From: an uncultured Lachnospiraceae bacterium | GTDB taxonomy: Bacteria > Bacillota > Clostridia > Lachnospirales > Lachnospiraceae | Assembly: GCA_900548905.1 (NCBI GenBank) | Contig: URMK01000078.1 | Span: 1 to 23,908, forward strand | Reading direction: 5' to 3' | DNA length: 23,908 bases | Shown: piece after piece, positions 15,376-23,627 of the stretch | Numbering within the stretch: position 1 is the first letter of the stretch | How the letters are laid out: each line of letters opens with the position of its first letter | Translations under genes and position numbers: made by a program | Notes under the pieces: model-generated | What the model was told of the DNA's origin: nothing | The model's database searches: none | Seen by the model: the letters and a program-made list of their open reading frames with translations, nothing else

Positions 15376-15659
15376 GAGGACTGAAAGTTGCCCAGGACCT
15401 GCTTGCCATAGCTGAGGGATACGAAAACAGTGTAGAGGATATGGATTGGTGCGCCATTCCGGCGAAACTTCTGGATATCTCCAATACCTACCGCGGCATT
15501 GTTCTATCCCAAAACAGACTGAGAAGCAGCTGAGGGAACGCCAGTCTGCATGGCGTTGGTATGGAGCACATCCGTCGTACAGCAGAGAAATACAACAGGA
15601 CGTTCGAATATTATTTTACGGAGGAGCGGTTTAAAGTAAGCATAGCCCTTTTTATATAG
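15372..15659 (+). pseudogene. Remnant of an AgrC-like GHKL kinase
   Basis: Seen: the frame begins with the same ATGA overlap as the intact kinase. Residues 1-15 (MRGLKVAQDLLAIAE) match the start of copy 1. It then jumps to VEDMDWCAIPAKLLD, matching IEDIDWCAILANLLD of the ATPase domain, then to ISNTYRG, matching ISNPYCG. A TGA at 15531-15533 interrupts it. The same frame continues after the stop with SLHGVGMEH (matching LLHGIGLES) to a natural end at 15659. So two in-frame deletions removed the membrane domain, the phospho-acceptor His and the N-box core, and a nonsense codon followed. The remaining N-box Asn is Lys. It cannot be a working kinase. Confidence 0.88.
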
Positions 15660-15662
15660 GAG

Positions 15663-15755
15663 ATGTTTGCTTTTTTTTGCTGTAATATGCCGTTTACGTA
15701 CAAAAAGGAACCGTTTAAGGACGAAAACGCAAAACAGGTCTCCTTTTTTCTATAA
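15663..15755 (+). pseudogene. Possible remnant of a Phe-Cys-Cys peptide gene
   Basis: Directly after the kinase remnant, where the peptide gene sits in copy 1, is a frame starting MFAFFCCN and running 30 codons. The stretch encoding AFFCC resembles the end of the copy-1 peptide (SIFCC). The AGGAG abuts the ATG, a poor ribosome-site spacing, and the rest shows no likeness. This is a weak, position-based call. Confidence 0.25.
15704..15749 (+). terminator. Possible terminator after the second Agr-like locus
   Basis: AAAAAGGAACC can pair with GGTCTCCTTTTT (one bulge) around a loop of about 24 nt, and the right arm runs into a T-run. It occupies the place of the operon terminator of copy 1. The long loop makes it uncertain. 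Confidence 0.4.
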
Positions 15756-15853
15756 TATAAATACATCTTGTGACACCAAAACCAATAAATGAAAAGATAC
15801 GTAGCATTTCAGAAACGTATAAATTTTAAAAAATACCGGCAGGAGGAATATCC

Positions 15854-16825
15854 ATGCATCATGCTATCATAAAAGAACTTCTTGAGAGTCAGGCTGCCTT
15901 ATTCAGACGTGTAAACAAAGGAGATTATTCCAGCGTATGCTATCTCGGGGCAAGGGATAACGAGCACGGAACATATGATGAAAATTACACGAACCGTCTT
16001 CGGCTGGCCTATTTCCTCCTGTATGAACATATCGACAGTGAGGATATCATAAGAAATCTGTTCCTGGAGGAATTAAAAGACAGGGAAACAAACAGCTTTC
16101 AGGGAATCGGCCCTGTGCTGGAGATATTGACCTGCCTGCTTGTGAAATATAACCAGGAAGGGAATTACGACATCCTTTTTGAACGGGCTAAATCGGCCAA
16201 CTTTGATTGCGCCTGCGGATACGATCCCGATATGGAAATGTCGGCGGATACAGGAGAATGTGATATATATGACTGTATTTCCATCGCAATCGATATGGGA
16301 TATCCGGAAACGGCCGCCAGGCTGGTAGAATTATGGAAGAAAAATGTAGTGGAATGGGATAAACGAAATTATGAAAGTCTTATTTATTTTCATAAAGATA
16401 TCAATCTGGAATCGGAAAATGAAGAGCCGCTGAAAGCCCTGGTGGATATAGCCTATGAAAAGGGAACAAATTCCGACATAATAGGGGCCTGGAGAAACCT
16501 GATCCATTACTATATCCGGTTCGAAAGACCGGAACAGGCCTATAGCTGCTTTCAGCGCCTGATACGGGAAGGGGATCTGCCGAAAATTTATCATATCAGG
16601 CTTTTCGAATATATCCTGGAGGACTGTATGGAGCTTATCTGCCTGTACAGCGAAAAGGCCGGTGAGCTTTGGGAATGGGCCAGGCCTTTTGCTATAGAGC
16701 GGGCCGATGATATGTTTGGAAACCTATATGAAAAGAGTATCCGGGCAGCAAAAGCAGTTAATGATGAATTTGCCCCGGAACTGGAACAGCAATATCAATT
16801 ATGGAAAGAACGGATGCGGTTATAG
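15854..16825 (+). CDS. Uncharacterised helical-repeat-like cytoplasmic protein
   Basis: Seen: 323 residues with no signal peptide or membrane segment. GGAGGAAT lies 4 bp before the ATG. Long amphipathic helices with regularly spaced Leu, Ala and Tyr (for example YYIRFERPEQAYSCFQRLI) resemble TPR-like repeats. Five Cys cluster in the first half, three of them around CACGYDPDMEMSADTGEC. I do not recognise the family. It stands alone, preceded by the decayed kinase locus and followed by a terminator about 180 bp downstream. Helical repeats usually mediate protein contacts; no catalytic motif is visible. Confidence 0.8.
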   Translation: MHHAIIKELLESQAALFRRVNKGDYSSVCYLGARDNEHGTYDENYTNRLRLAYFLLYEHIDSEDIIRNLFLEELKDRETNSFQGIGPVLEILTCLLVKYNQEGNYDILFERAKSANFDCACGYDPDMEMSADTGECDIYDCISIAIDMGYPETAARLVELWKKNVVEWDKRNYESLIYFHKDINLESENEEPLKALVDIAYEKGTNSDIIGAWRNLIHYYIRFERPEQAYSCFQRLIREGDLPKIYHIRLFEYILEDCMELICLYSEKAGELWEWARPFAIERADDMFGNLYEKSIRAAKAVNDEFAPELEQQYQLWKERMRL

Positions 16826-17003
16826 GTATACATTAACAGGTTTACATAATTCTCTCCGGTCAGCCCTGCGGCAGAGGATGTCAGCAAAAATGTTATCACG
16901 CAGCCATGATATTCATTATTGGGGGAACTTTACTTCGTTGTCTGATAATGCGCCTTCTCTGCTTCCCTGGTTATTCCTATCGGGCGTTCCTCCCTGTAGA
17001 AAT

Positions 17004-17055
17004 GATTGTACAAACTGTCAGACTCCTGCGGTCAGTTTGTACAGTCGTTTTTTTT
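17004..17055 (+). terminator. Strong intrinsic terminator
   Basis: A 14-bp stem with one G-U pair (17004-17017 with 17033-17046; core TGTACAAACTG/CAGTTTGTACA) is followed by G and eight T. It lies 180 bp after the uncharacterised gene at 15854-16825. Confidence 0.85.
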
Positions 17056-17344
17056 ATGGTGAAGCAGTAACATAAAAACAATTTTGTTAGTGTCGTGACC
17101 AGTATAAGGATAATAAGCAATGCAGAATGTCATAAAAAACAAGCATGCCGGATTCAGGAATGCCGCTAAAATGTCTGCATATAATGGAAGAGGAAAGGGG
17201 ACTGCAGGACAAGTAAATAAAAAGAAAATTATATAAATATAAGATTTAAAATTAATAATTTGTTATAAAAATTATTTATTGTCAAATAAAATTGAATTAA
17301 TAGTACAATTATCAGATAAATAACATCCCTTAGGTTCCGAGTTA

Positions 17345-17373
17345 TTGACATATGCCATAAACAAGTGTAGACT
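17345..17373 (+). promoter_or_regulatory. Promoter of the NifX/NifB-like gene
   Basis: A perfect -35 TTGACA (17345-17350) and TAGACT (17368-17373, four of six) are spaced 17 bp. Transcription would start about 25-30 bp before the ATG at 17407. Confidence 0.65.
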
Positions 17374-17406
17374 ACAGATAGTAATTCTAATGGAGGTGTA
17401 ATCATT

Positions 17407-17811
17407 ATGAAAATTGCAGTAACCTATGAAAACGGACAAGTATTCCAGCATTTCGGCCATTGTGAGAATTTCAAAATCTATACCGTGGAAGACGGAAAAG
17501 TAACGGATTCCCAGGTAGTCAGCGCTGTGGGAAGCGGCCATGGTGCGCTGGCAGGTTTCCTGAAGGAGAAAGGGGTGGATACCCTGATTTGCGGAGGAAT
17601 CGGCGGAGGTGCCAGGACGGCTTTGGGAGAAATCGGAATCGACCTTTATCCGGGCGCAGCCGGAGATACGGATAAAAATGTGGCAGATCTGTTGGCCGGA
17701 ACACTTTCCTACAATCCGGATACCATGTGCAGCCATCACCATGGTGACGGCCATAACTGCGGAAATCATTCCTGCGGAGAAAACAAGCATGGATGTGCAG
17801 GGAACCACTGA
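17407..17811 (+). CDS. NifX/NifB dinitrogenase iron-molybdenum cofactor family protein with His/Cys-rich tail
   Basis: Seen: 134 residues. The N-terminal 100 or so match the small alpha/beta fold of this family: MKIAVTYENGQVFQHFGHCE, then GVDTLICGGIGGGARTALGE. From residue 108 the tail is packed with metal ligands (CSHHH, HNCGNHSC, HGCAGNH; 7 His and 4 Cys in 27 residues). TGGAGGTG lies upstream of the ATG. Known: family members bind iron-molybdenum or iron-sulfur clusters, and many occur in organisms that do not fix nitrogen, with unclear roles. No nif genes are in the window, so a role in nitrogen fixation should not be assumed. It stands alone with its own promoter and terminator. Likely a cytoplasmic metal-cluster carrier or metal-binding protein. 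Confidence 0.92.
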   Translation: MKIAVTYENGQVFQHFGHCENFKIYTVEDGKVTDSQVVSAVGSGHGALAGFLKEKGVDTLICGGIGGGARTALGEIGIDLYPGAAGDTDKNVADLLAGTLSYNPDTMCSHHHGDGHNCGNHSCGENKHGCAGNH

Positions 17812-18312
17812 AATCGCAGTATACATGTAACTTTCACTTGGTACGCTACATTTCTGCACAGCACGTGAGAAAACGATTCAGAAGTGTCAAAGCCCCCGCT
17901 GAAAGCGAATTAGGATGGATTTTGGCAGGAATTGTGAAGGGACTGAACGTTACTAAATCAGATAAGAAACCCAGCGGACGGCCGAAACAGAGCCGTCCGT
18001 TTTTATCGGATTCCTGCAAATACATAATCGTTTCTGTTTTTCCCATGCCCGGTAACCATAAAGCCTCCTAAAAAGCCGTTTCCCTGAAATTCATGTTGAA
18101 AAACCCCCGTCTTTTTGCTACCATAGGGGATACCATACAAGCTTTGCAGGATGAGGCAGCAGGAGAAGAACAGCAGTCAGAGCGTGGACAGACAAGGATA
18201 TGCCGGCGTGTGCATATGTATGAAACAAAAGATAAGACTGACTGCAGGAACGGAACCCGCCCGAGAGGCTCAGGTGCAGACGCGTTTCCGGCTGCAGGGA
18301 AAGGCAGCACCT
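17812..18312. other. Intergenic region, possibly with a gene fragment
   Basis: After the terminator, the stretch 18093-18312 is open in two plus-strand frames. One frame starts MLKNPRLFATIGDTIQALQD at 18093 and looks protein-like for about 25 residues before turning into unlikely sequence. This could be a 5' gene fragment or the missing front of the next gene after a frameshift. No function is recognised. Confidence 0.35.
17975..18004 (+). terminator. Intrinsic terminator downstream of the NifX/NifB-like gene
   Basis: An 8-bp perfect GC-rich stem CGGACGGC/GCCGTCCG with loop CGAAACAGA is followed by TTTTT. The loop core GAAACAGA is identical to that of the terminator at 8892-8928. Confidence 0.82.
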
Positions 18313-18765
18313 ATGAAAATAATGGAATTTATCAATGCCCACAGGGAGGATGAGGACTACTGCGAATGCCTCATCCATCCTGACGGGGAAGTGGATGAAC
18401 CCCTCCCGTCCCATATCGGAAGACTGATTGAGATAGCGGGTGAGGATTCCGCAACCCTTAACGGGCAGATGGAAAAGAGCATGGAACCTCTTTTCTGGAT
18501 GGTGGAATATACCGGATGCATGTCGGTATGGCAGACAAGAGTGGTAGCCCCTGCCCTGCCGACGAAAATCCAGGAGGATGTGCTTGAAATGCTCCATGAC
18601 GCCGCTTTTCTTGCTCCGAAGTATTTATATGAAAAACCGGATGCCGCCTACGTATACAGCGTGGAAAAGGCGAGAATTGCTATTGCAGAGAAAAAGAAGC
18701 AAAAGGCAGAACAGGCAGCCGTGCGGGATAACGATTCCGCCGGTTTTTCTATTCAAAAAGACTAG
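18313..18765 (+). CDS. Unrecognised acidic protein (about 150 aa)
   Basis: Seen: the frame is open from 18151. The ATG at 18313 (MKIMEFINAHREDEDYCEC) is preferred because the sequence before it is low-quality coding and GGGAAAGG lies about 8 bp upstream. An ATG at 18220 is possible. The product is about 150 residues, acidic, with a lysine-rich helix near the end (EKKKQKAEQ) and no signal or membrane segment. Three Cys and several Trp occur in the first 80 residues. I do not recognise it. Sequence before it may be the relic of a longer gene, so the protein could be truncated at its N-terminus. Confidence 0.55.
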   Translation: MKIMEFINAHREDEDYCECLIHPDGEVDEPLPSHIGRLIEIAGEDSATLNGQMEKSMEPLFWMVEYTGCMSVWQTRVVAPALPTKIQEDVLEMLHDAAFLAPKYLYEKPDAAYVYSVEKARIAIAEKKKQKAEQAAVRDNDSAGFSIQKD

Positions 18766-19073
18766 TACTCCATCCGGCCAGAAACGCAACTGACAGTACT
18801 GAATATTTTGTCAGTCTGCAAGACGGAGGAAGGAGGCGATGCGGTGGCATCGTTAACTGATGAATGTATTCAAAATTTATTCCCGCAATCGGTTTGCCCC
18901 ACTTACCGTGGAATTCATCCCAAATGCAATCAACGTAGCCCGCTGCGCCTCATGAATAGGGGACAAAATACCACAAATTGTGACGCACATCTTGCAGAAA
19001 GCAATTCTTAAACACACTTTGATACCATGAATTATTGTTTTAACATCATACATACGAAAAAGGAGATTTTCAG
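18766..19073. other. Intergenic region without a clear gene
   Basis: A 308-bp gap. A 55-codon frame from a GTG at 18844 has a good ribosome site (GGAGGC) but an unconvincing composition. A 6-bp inverted repeat ACTGAC/GTCAGT lies near 18788-18815. No clear promoter for the acetyltransferase gene was found. Confidence 0.4.
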
Positions 19074-19640
19074 ATGAAGCATACCGGTACCAAAATCATA
19101 GAAACCGATCGCCTTATCCTGCGTCCCTTCCGCGTGGAAGACGCCCAGGCAATGTATGAAAACTGGGCATCCGATCCTGAAGTTACCCGGTTCCTGACTT
19201 GGCCCGCCCACGGAAGCCCGGAAGTGACCAGAGAAATCCTGGAAAGCTGGGTCGCTCAGTATTCAGAAAATAACTACTACCATTGGGCTATAGTCCTGAA
19301 AGAAAACGGGGATCAGCCGATTGGAAGCATCGGAGCGGTAGAACAGAAGGAAGCCATGGAAATGGTACACATCGGTTACTGCATCGGCCGCAGATGGTGG
19401 CGCAGGGGAATAACCTCCGAAGCCCTGCAGGCCCTGATCCGCTTTTTTATAGAAGAAGTGGGTGTGAACCGGGTGGAGGCCAGGCATGATTCCAATAACC
19501 CCAATTCCGGGAAAGTCATGGAAAAATGTGGCATGAGGCAGGAAGGCATCCTGCGCCAGGCCGACCGGAACAATCAGGGAATCTGTGACAGCTGTATGCA
19601 CGCCATCCTGGCGGAAGACTATTTCAGCCCGCGGGTATAA
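19074..19640 (+). CDS. GNAT acetyltransferase, RimJ/RimL type
   Basis: Seen: 188 residues. The opening ETDRLILRPFRVEDAQAMYE is typical of the RimJ/RimL subgroup. A central beta strand (GSIGAV) is followed by the acetyl-CoA pyrophosphate loop RRWWRRGITSEAL (motif A) and by NNPNSGKVMEKCGM near the end. AAAAAGGAG lies 8 bp before the ATG. Known: relatives acetylate protein N-termini (ribosomal proteins) or small amines; the substrate is not readable here. Single gene; an AAAACCGGTTTT palindrome lies at its stop codon. Confidence 0.92.
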   Translation: MKHTGTKIIETDRLILRPFRVEDAQAMYENWASDPEVTRFLTWPAHGSPEVTREILESWVAQYSENNYYHWAIVLKENGDQPIGSIGAVEQKEAMEMVHIGYCIGRRWWRRGITSEALQALIRFFIEEVGVNRVEARHDSNNPNSGKVMEKCGMRQEGILRQADRNNQGICDSCMHAILAEDYFSPRV

Positions 19641-19709
19641 AACCGGTTTTTCAGGAAAAGCCCTGGTACGAAACCGTATTATTCCGCCCGGCTGCGGCCT
19701 CTGCAAACC

Positions 19710-19738
19710 TTTACAACCCACCCTCAATCGGATATACT
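19710..19738 (+). promoter_or_regulatory. Promoter of the HtrA-like, yhaM and rlmD operon
   Basis: TTTACA (19710-19715, five of six) and TATACT (19733-19738, five of six) at 17-bp spacing. This gives a leader of about 95 nt before the ATG at 19839. Confidence 0.7.
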
Positions 19739-19838
19739 GTTAAAGGTAAGCGGCAAAGTTTCCCTTCTTTTCATAAAGAAAGGAACATAAACTTACCCAG
19801 AGAAAAAGATTCAGACACAAAAAGAGGATAGGAAAAGA

Positions 19839-21233
19839 ATGTCAGATAACGAACAGGATCGCAAAGACAAAACCGCCGGCACCTCCTCCCCGCCGGAACC
19901 GGGAGAAGAGATCCGTCTGCCGGAGACTGCTTCCGGGGCGCCGAGCAAAGATATTGACTTCATCAAAGAAAAAGTGAAGGAACGCCCTGTCAATAAAAGA
20001 AAGCTTCTCAAGCGAACCATTATCACCGCGTCCATGGCTGTAATTTTCGGCCTCATCGCATGCTTTACTTTTCTGGTGCTGGAGCCTGTTTTCAGCAACT
20101 GGCTTTACCCGGAAGAGGATCCTGCCCCCGTACAGCTCCAGGAGGAAGCCGCAAATGAAGAAATGCTTCCCGAGGATATGGTTCTGGAAACGGAAAGCGA
20201 AGAGGAAAAGGAGAGCACACCCGTCACCTCCACTGTCGTCCAGAAAATAGATATGAGTGTTTCCGATTACCAGAAGCTGTACAGCAACCTGTATAAGCTG
20301 GTACAGGATGCCGCCAAATCCATGGTGACCGTAACCGGCGTGGTTTCCGATGTGGATTGGTTTAACAATACGTTTGAAAATAAAGGCCAGACCGCTGGCC
20401 TGATCGTAGCCGATAACGGAAAGGAACTCATGATCCTTACGGAAAAAGAAACGGTGGAACAGGCAGAAAAGGTACACGTAACCTTCTGTGACAACACCCA
20501 GGTGACCGCCGCCCTGAAACAGGCCGATCCCACCACAGGCCTGGCTGTTATCAGCGTAAACCTCGCTGATATCGGAGAGGATACCAAAGAAATCATCAAA
20601 GCGGCGAAGCTGGGCAGCTCCAACAGCGGAAGCGGCCTTCTTGCCACCCCGGTCATCGCCCTCGGCCGCCCCATGGGAAACGTTAATTCCGTAGCTTACG
20701 GAATGATTACCTCCATGGATACGGTACTGAACCTGACCGACGGCAATTACCGCCTGCTCACCACCGATATCTACGGAAGCACCAGCGGCAGCGGTGTGAT
20801 TATAAATCTGAACGGACAGGTGCTCGGCATCATCAGCCAGCGCAACAACAGCAGCGATGCCAAGAACCTTATTTCCGCACTGGGCATCAGCGATTTAAAA
20901 AACAATATAGAAAAATTATCCAACGGCCAGGCCATGGCTGCCCTGGGCATATACGGCACCGATGTACCGGAAGAGATCCAGGAATCCCAGGGAGTACCCG
21001 CCGGCGCCTACGTAACCGGCATTGTGATGGATTCCCCCGCTATGGTAGCGGGTATACAGAGCGGAGATGTCATTGTGAAAATGGGCACCGAAGAAATCAC
21101 CTCCTTCCAGGAATTCAACAAAGAAATGATGAGCCTTGTGCCGGACTCCCAGATTACCATCACCGTGATGCGACAGGTACAGGACGAATACCAGGAAATG
21201 GCTGTGGATGTTATCCTGGATACATTACATTAA
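19839..21233 (+). CDS. Membrane-anchored HtrA-like PDZ protein, probably a pseudo-protease
   Basis: Seen: 464 residues. A charged cytoplasmic part (1-56), one membrane helix (about 57-80) and an acidic linker (about 90-130) precede a trypsin-like domain (about 150-345) and a PDZ domain (about 366-458, with MDSPAMVAGIQSGDVIVKMG). Compared with the usual HtrA patterns, TNxHVVEGA reads TEKETVEQA (Glu204 in place of His), DPxTDLAV reads DPTTGLAV (Gly234 in place of Asp), and GNSGGP reads TSGSGV (Ser uncertain). Known: the His-Asp-Ser triad is needed for HtrA proteolysis. Inferred: a non-catalytic scaffold or sensor outside the membrane. GGAAAAG precedes the ATG. yhaM follows after 29 bp, so they are probably cotranscribed. 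Confidence 0.88.
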   Translation: MSDNEQDRKDKTAGTSSPPEPGEEIRLPETASGAPSKDIDFIKEKVKERPVNKRKLLKRTIITASMAVIFGLIACFTFLVLEPVFSNWLYPEEDPAPVQLQEEAANEEMLPEDMVLETESEEEKESTPVTSTVVQKIDMSVSDYQKLYSNLYKLVQDAAKSMVTVTGVVSDVDWFNNTFENKGQTAGLIVADNGKELMILTEKETVEQAEKVHVTFCDNTQVTAALKQADPTTGLAVISVNLADIGEDTKEIIKAAKLGSSNSGSGLLATPVIALGRPMGNVNSVAYGMITSMDTVLNLTDGNYRLLTTDIYGSTSGSGVIINLNGQVLGIISQRNNSSDAKNLISALGISDLKNNIEKLSNGQAMAALGIYGTDVPEEIQESQGVPAGAYVTGIVMDSPAMVAGIQSGDVIVKMGTEEITSFQEFNKEMMSLVPDSQITITVMRQVQDEYQEMAVDVILDTLH

Positions 21234-21262
21234 GAGGAGCCTGCGGGCGGATTGGAGAAAAC

Positions 21263-22207
21263 ATGAAATACATTAAGGACTACAAAGAAGGCGACAGAGT
21301 ATTTGACATTTACCTCTGTAAACATAAACAGTCGGCTGTGACCAAAAACGGCAAACCCTACGACAACGTAATCCTCCAGGATAAAACCGGAACCATTGAC
21401 GCCAAAATATGGGATCCCAACAGCGCAGGCATTGCCGAATTCGATTCCCTGGACTACATCGAAGTATACGGCGACGTAAACGGCTTCCAGGGCGCCCTTC
21501 AGGTCAGCGTAAAAAGAATCCGCCTTTGCCAGGAGGAAGAATACGACCCTGCCGACTACCTCCCCGTAAGCACCAAAAACATCGACGGCATGTACAAACA
21601 ACTCCTGGGCTTCATCGGAGGCATCGAAAACCAGTACTTAAAGAAGCTTCTGGAAAGCTTCTTTGTGGAAGACGAAACCTTTATCAAAGCCTTCCGCATG
21701 TCCTCCGCCGCCAAGACCGTACACCACGGCTTTGTGGGCGGCCTCCTGGAGCATACATTAGGCGTAACCAGACTTTGCGAATACTACTGCACCGCCTACC
21801 CTGTACTGAAAAAGGACCTCCTCATCACAGCCGCCATCTGCCACGATATCGGCAAGACCAGGGAGATCTCCCTTTTCCCCGAAAATGACTATACCGATGA
21901 CGGACAGCTTCTGGGCCATATCGTTATGGGAACCGAAATGATAGGACAGAAAGCCCGCACCATTCCCGGCTTCCCGCCGGTTCTGGAAGCCGAGCTCAAG
22001 CACTGCATTCTGGCACACCATGGCGAATACGAATACGGATCCCCCAAAAAACCCGCCATTATAGAAGCTGCGGCCCTGAATTTTGCCGATAACACAGATG
22101 CCAAGATGGAAACCTTCATGGAGGCCCTTCAGAATGCCAAAGATGCCGGATGGCTGGGCTATAACCGCCTCTTTGAATCCAATATCAGGATGACACGGAT
22201 GGAGTAA
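21263..22207 (+). CDS. yhaM: 3'-5' exoribonuclease YhaM family
   Basis: Seen: 314 residues, the usual YhaM length. An N-terminal OB-fold (about 10-90, TGTIDAKIWDPN) is followed by an HD-domain metallohydrolase. The latter has HHGFVGGLLEHT (His154, His155, His164), the HD pair at 194-195 (CHDIGKTRE), GHI (His219), AHHGEYEYG (His252/253) and Asp276 (FADNTD). Known: YhaM degrades RNA and single-stranded DNA from the 3' end using divalent metal and takes part in mRNA turnover in Firmicutes. GGAGAAAAC precedes the ATG. Only 6 bp separate it from rlmD, so the genes form an operon. Confidence 0.94.
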   Translation: MKYIKDYKEGDRVFDIYLCKHKQSAVTKNGKPYDNVILQDKTGTIDAKIWDPNSAGIAEFDSLDYIEVYGDVNGFQGALQVSVKRIRLCQEEEYDPADYLPVSTKNIDGMYKQLLGFIGGIENQYLKKLLESFFVEDETFIKAFRMSSAAKTVHHGFVGGLLEHTLGVTRLCEYYCTAYPVLKKDLLITAAICHDIGKTREISLFPENDYTDDGQLLGHIVMGTEMIGQKARTIPGFPPVLEAELKHCILAHHGEYEYGSPKKPAIIEAAALNFADNTDAKMETFMEALQNAKDAGWLGYNRLFESNIRMTRME

Positions 22208-22213
22208 ACACAT

Positions 22214-23593
22214 ATGAATATCAAGAAAAATGACATTCTCACAGTGGAGATAACCGATACCGGAACGGAAGGAGAAGGCATTGGCAAAAACGCAGGCTTT
22301 ACTCTCTTTGTTAAAGATGCGGTCATTGGAGATACGGTACAGGTAAAGGTCATGAAAGCGAAGAAAAACTATGCCTATGCAAAGCTGGAGAAGGTACTTG
22401 TACCTTCTCCTTTTCGCGTCCAGCCCCCCTGCGCCTTCCACCGCCAATGCGGAGGCTGCCAGCTGCAGTCCCTTTCCTATGAAAAACAGCTGGAATTCAA
22501 ACAGAATAAAATCAGGAACAACCTGGTGCGGATCGGCGGTTTTGATCCGGAAAAAATCGACGCCTGTATGGAGCCGATTATTGGAATGGAGGATCCCTGG
22601 CATTACCGGAATAAGGCCCAGTTTCCCTTCGGGTATGATAAGGAAGGAAACGTGGTGACCGGTTTTTACGCAGGACGGACCCATACCATTATTCCCAATA
22701 CGGATTGCGCGCTGGGGGTGAAGGAAAATAAGGAAATTCTGGAGATTATCCTTGCGTATATGAAGAAATATGCTGTGTCTGCGTATGAGGAGGCATCCGG
22801 GAAAGGACTGGTAAGGCATGTGTTAATCCGGAAGGGATTTGCCAGCGGACAGATTATGGTCTGCCTGATTATAAACGGGAAAAAGCTGCCGGAAGAGCAA
22901 TGGCTTGCAGAAGAATTATGGAAAATACCGGGTATGACAAGCGTGTCCGTGAATGTGAATACAGAGCGGACGAATGTGATTATGGGGAAGAAGGTCCGGG
23001 TTCTTAAAGGAGAAGAGAAGATTGAGGATGCTATCGGGGACGTGGTTTTCCGGATATCCCCGCTGTCTTTTTACCAGGTGAACCCGGTGCAGACGCGGAA
23101 GCTGTATGGACAGGCTTTGGAGTATGCAGGGCTGACAGGGGAAGAGACGGTTTGGGATCTGTACTGCGGGATTGGGACGATTTCGTTATTTCTGGCGCAG
23201 AAGGCTAAAAAGGTGTATGGGGTGGAGATTGTGCCGGAAGCCATCGCGGATGCGAAGGAGAATGCGGTCAGGAATGGGATAACGAATGCGGAATTTTTCG
23301 TGGGGAAGGCGGAAGAGGTGCTGCCTCAGATGTATGAGGAAGAAGGGGTATATGCGGATGTGATCGTGGTGGATCCGCCGCGGAAAGGGTGCGATGAGAA
23401 GTGTTTGGAGACGATGGTGCGGATGCGGCCGGAGAGGATTGTGTATGTGAGCTGTGATTCGGCTACGTTGGCTCGGGATTTGAGGTATTTGGGGGAGAAG
23501 GGGTATGAGATTGGGAAGTGGAGAGGGTGTGATATGTTTCCGGGGACTGGGCATGTGGAAAGTATTGTCCTGTTGCAAAAGAGTGTTAAATGA
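22214..23593 (+). CDS. rlmD: 23S rRNA (uracil-C5)-methyltransferase RlmD/RumA family
   Basis: Seen: 459 residues. An N-terminal TRAM domain (about 1-60) is followed by an iron-sulfur cluster site with Cys73, Cys79, Cys82 (CGGC) and Cys165 (TDCALG). The SAM-binding loop is DLYCGIGT (315-322). The catalytic part has DPPRKG (387-392), the nucleophile Cys414 (YVSCDSATLARD) and Glu449 (GHVES). Known: the family makes 5-methyluridine in 23S rRNA; Firmicutes enzymes may act at U747, U1939 or both, so the exact target is not fixed by sequence alone. The ribosome site (GGAG) lies at the end of yhaM. G/T-rich codon use rises toward the 3' end compared with yhaM. Confidence 0.94.
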   Translation: MNIKKNDILTVEITDTGTEGEGIGKNAGFTLFVKDAVIGDTVQVKVMKAKKNYAYAKLEKVLVPSPFRVQPPCAFHRQCGGCQLQSLSYEKQLEFKQNKIRNNLVRIGGFDPEKIDACMEPIIGMEDPWHYRNKAQFPFGYDKEGNVVTGFYAGRTHTIIPNTDCALGVKENKEILEIILAYMKKYAVSAYEEASGKGLVRHVLIRKGFASGQIMVCLIINGKKLPEEQWLAEELWKIPGMTSVSVNVNTERTNVIMGKKVRVLKGEEKIEDAIGDVVFRISPLSFYQVNPVQTRKLYGQALEYAGLTGEETVWDLYCGIGTISLFLAQKAKKVYGVEIVPEAIADAKENAVRNGITNAEFFVGKAEEVLPQMYEEEGVYADVIVVDPPRKGCDEKCLETMVRMRPERIVYVSCDSATLARDLRYLGEKGYEIGKWRGCDMFPGTGHVESIVLLQKSVK

Positions 23594-23627
23594 TGATTAG
23601 GTGAGATTGTATAGTTGTCGTGTGGTG

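Larger units (their letters stand above)
16826..17406. other. Intergenic region with terminator, AT-rich tract and promoter
   Basis: A 581-bp gap. It contains 180 bp of featureless sequence, the terminator at 17004-17055, a basic 38-codon frame (17120-17236, weak ribosome site, probably chance), an AT-rich tract at about 17215-17300, and a promoter at 17345-17373. The AT-rich tract just upstream of the promoter could act as an UP element. No convincing gene is seen. Confidence 0.5.

Noticed and set aside
17120..17236. Basic 38-codon frame before the NifX/NifB-like gene
   Set aside because: Weak ribosome site, no recognisable features and AT-rich surroundings. Probably chance.
18844..19011. 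55-codon frame from a GTG with a good ribosome site
   Set aside because: Composition is not protein-like, no promoter was seen and nothing is recognised. Kept only as part of the intergenic description.
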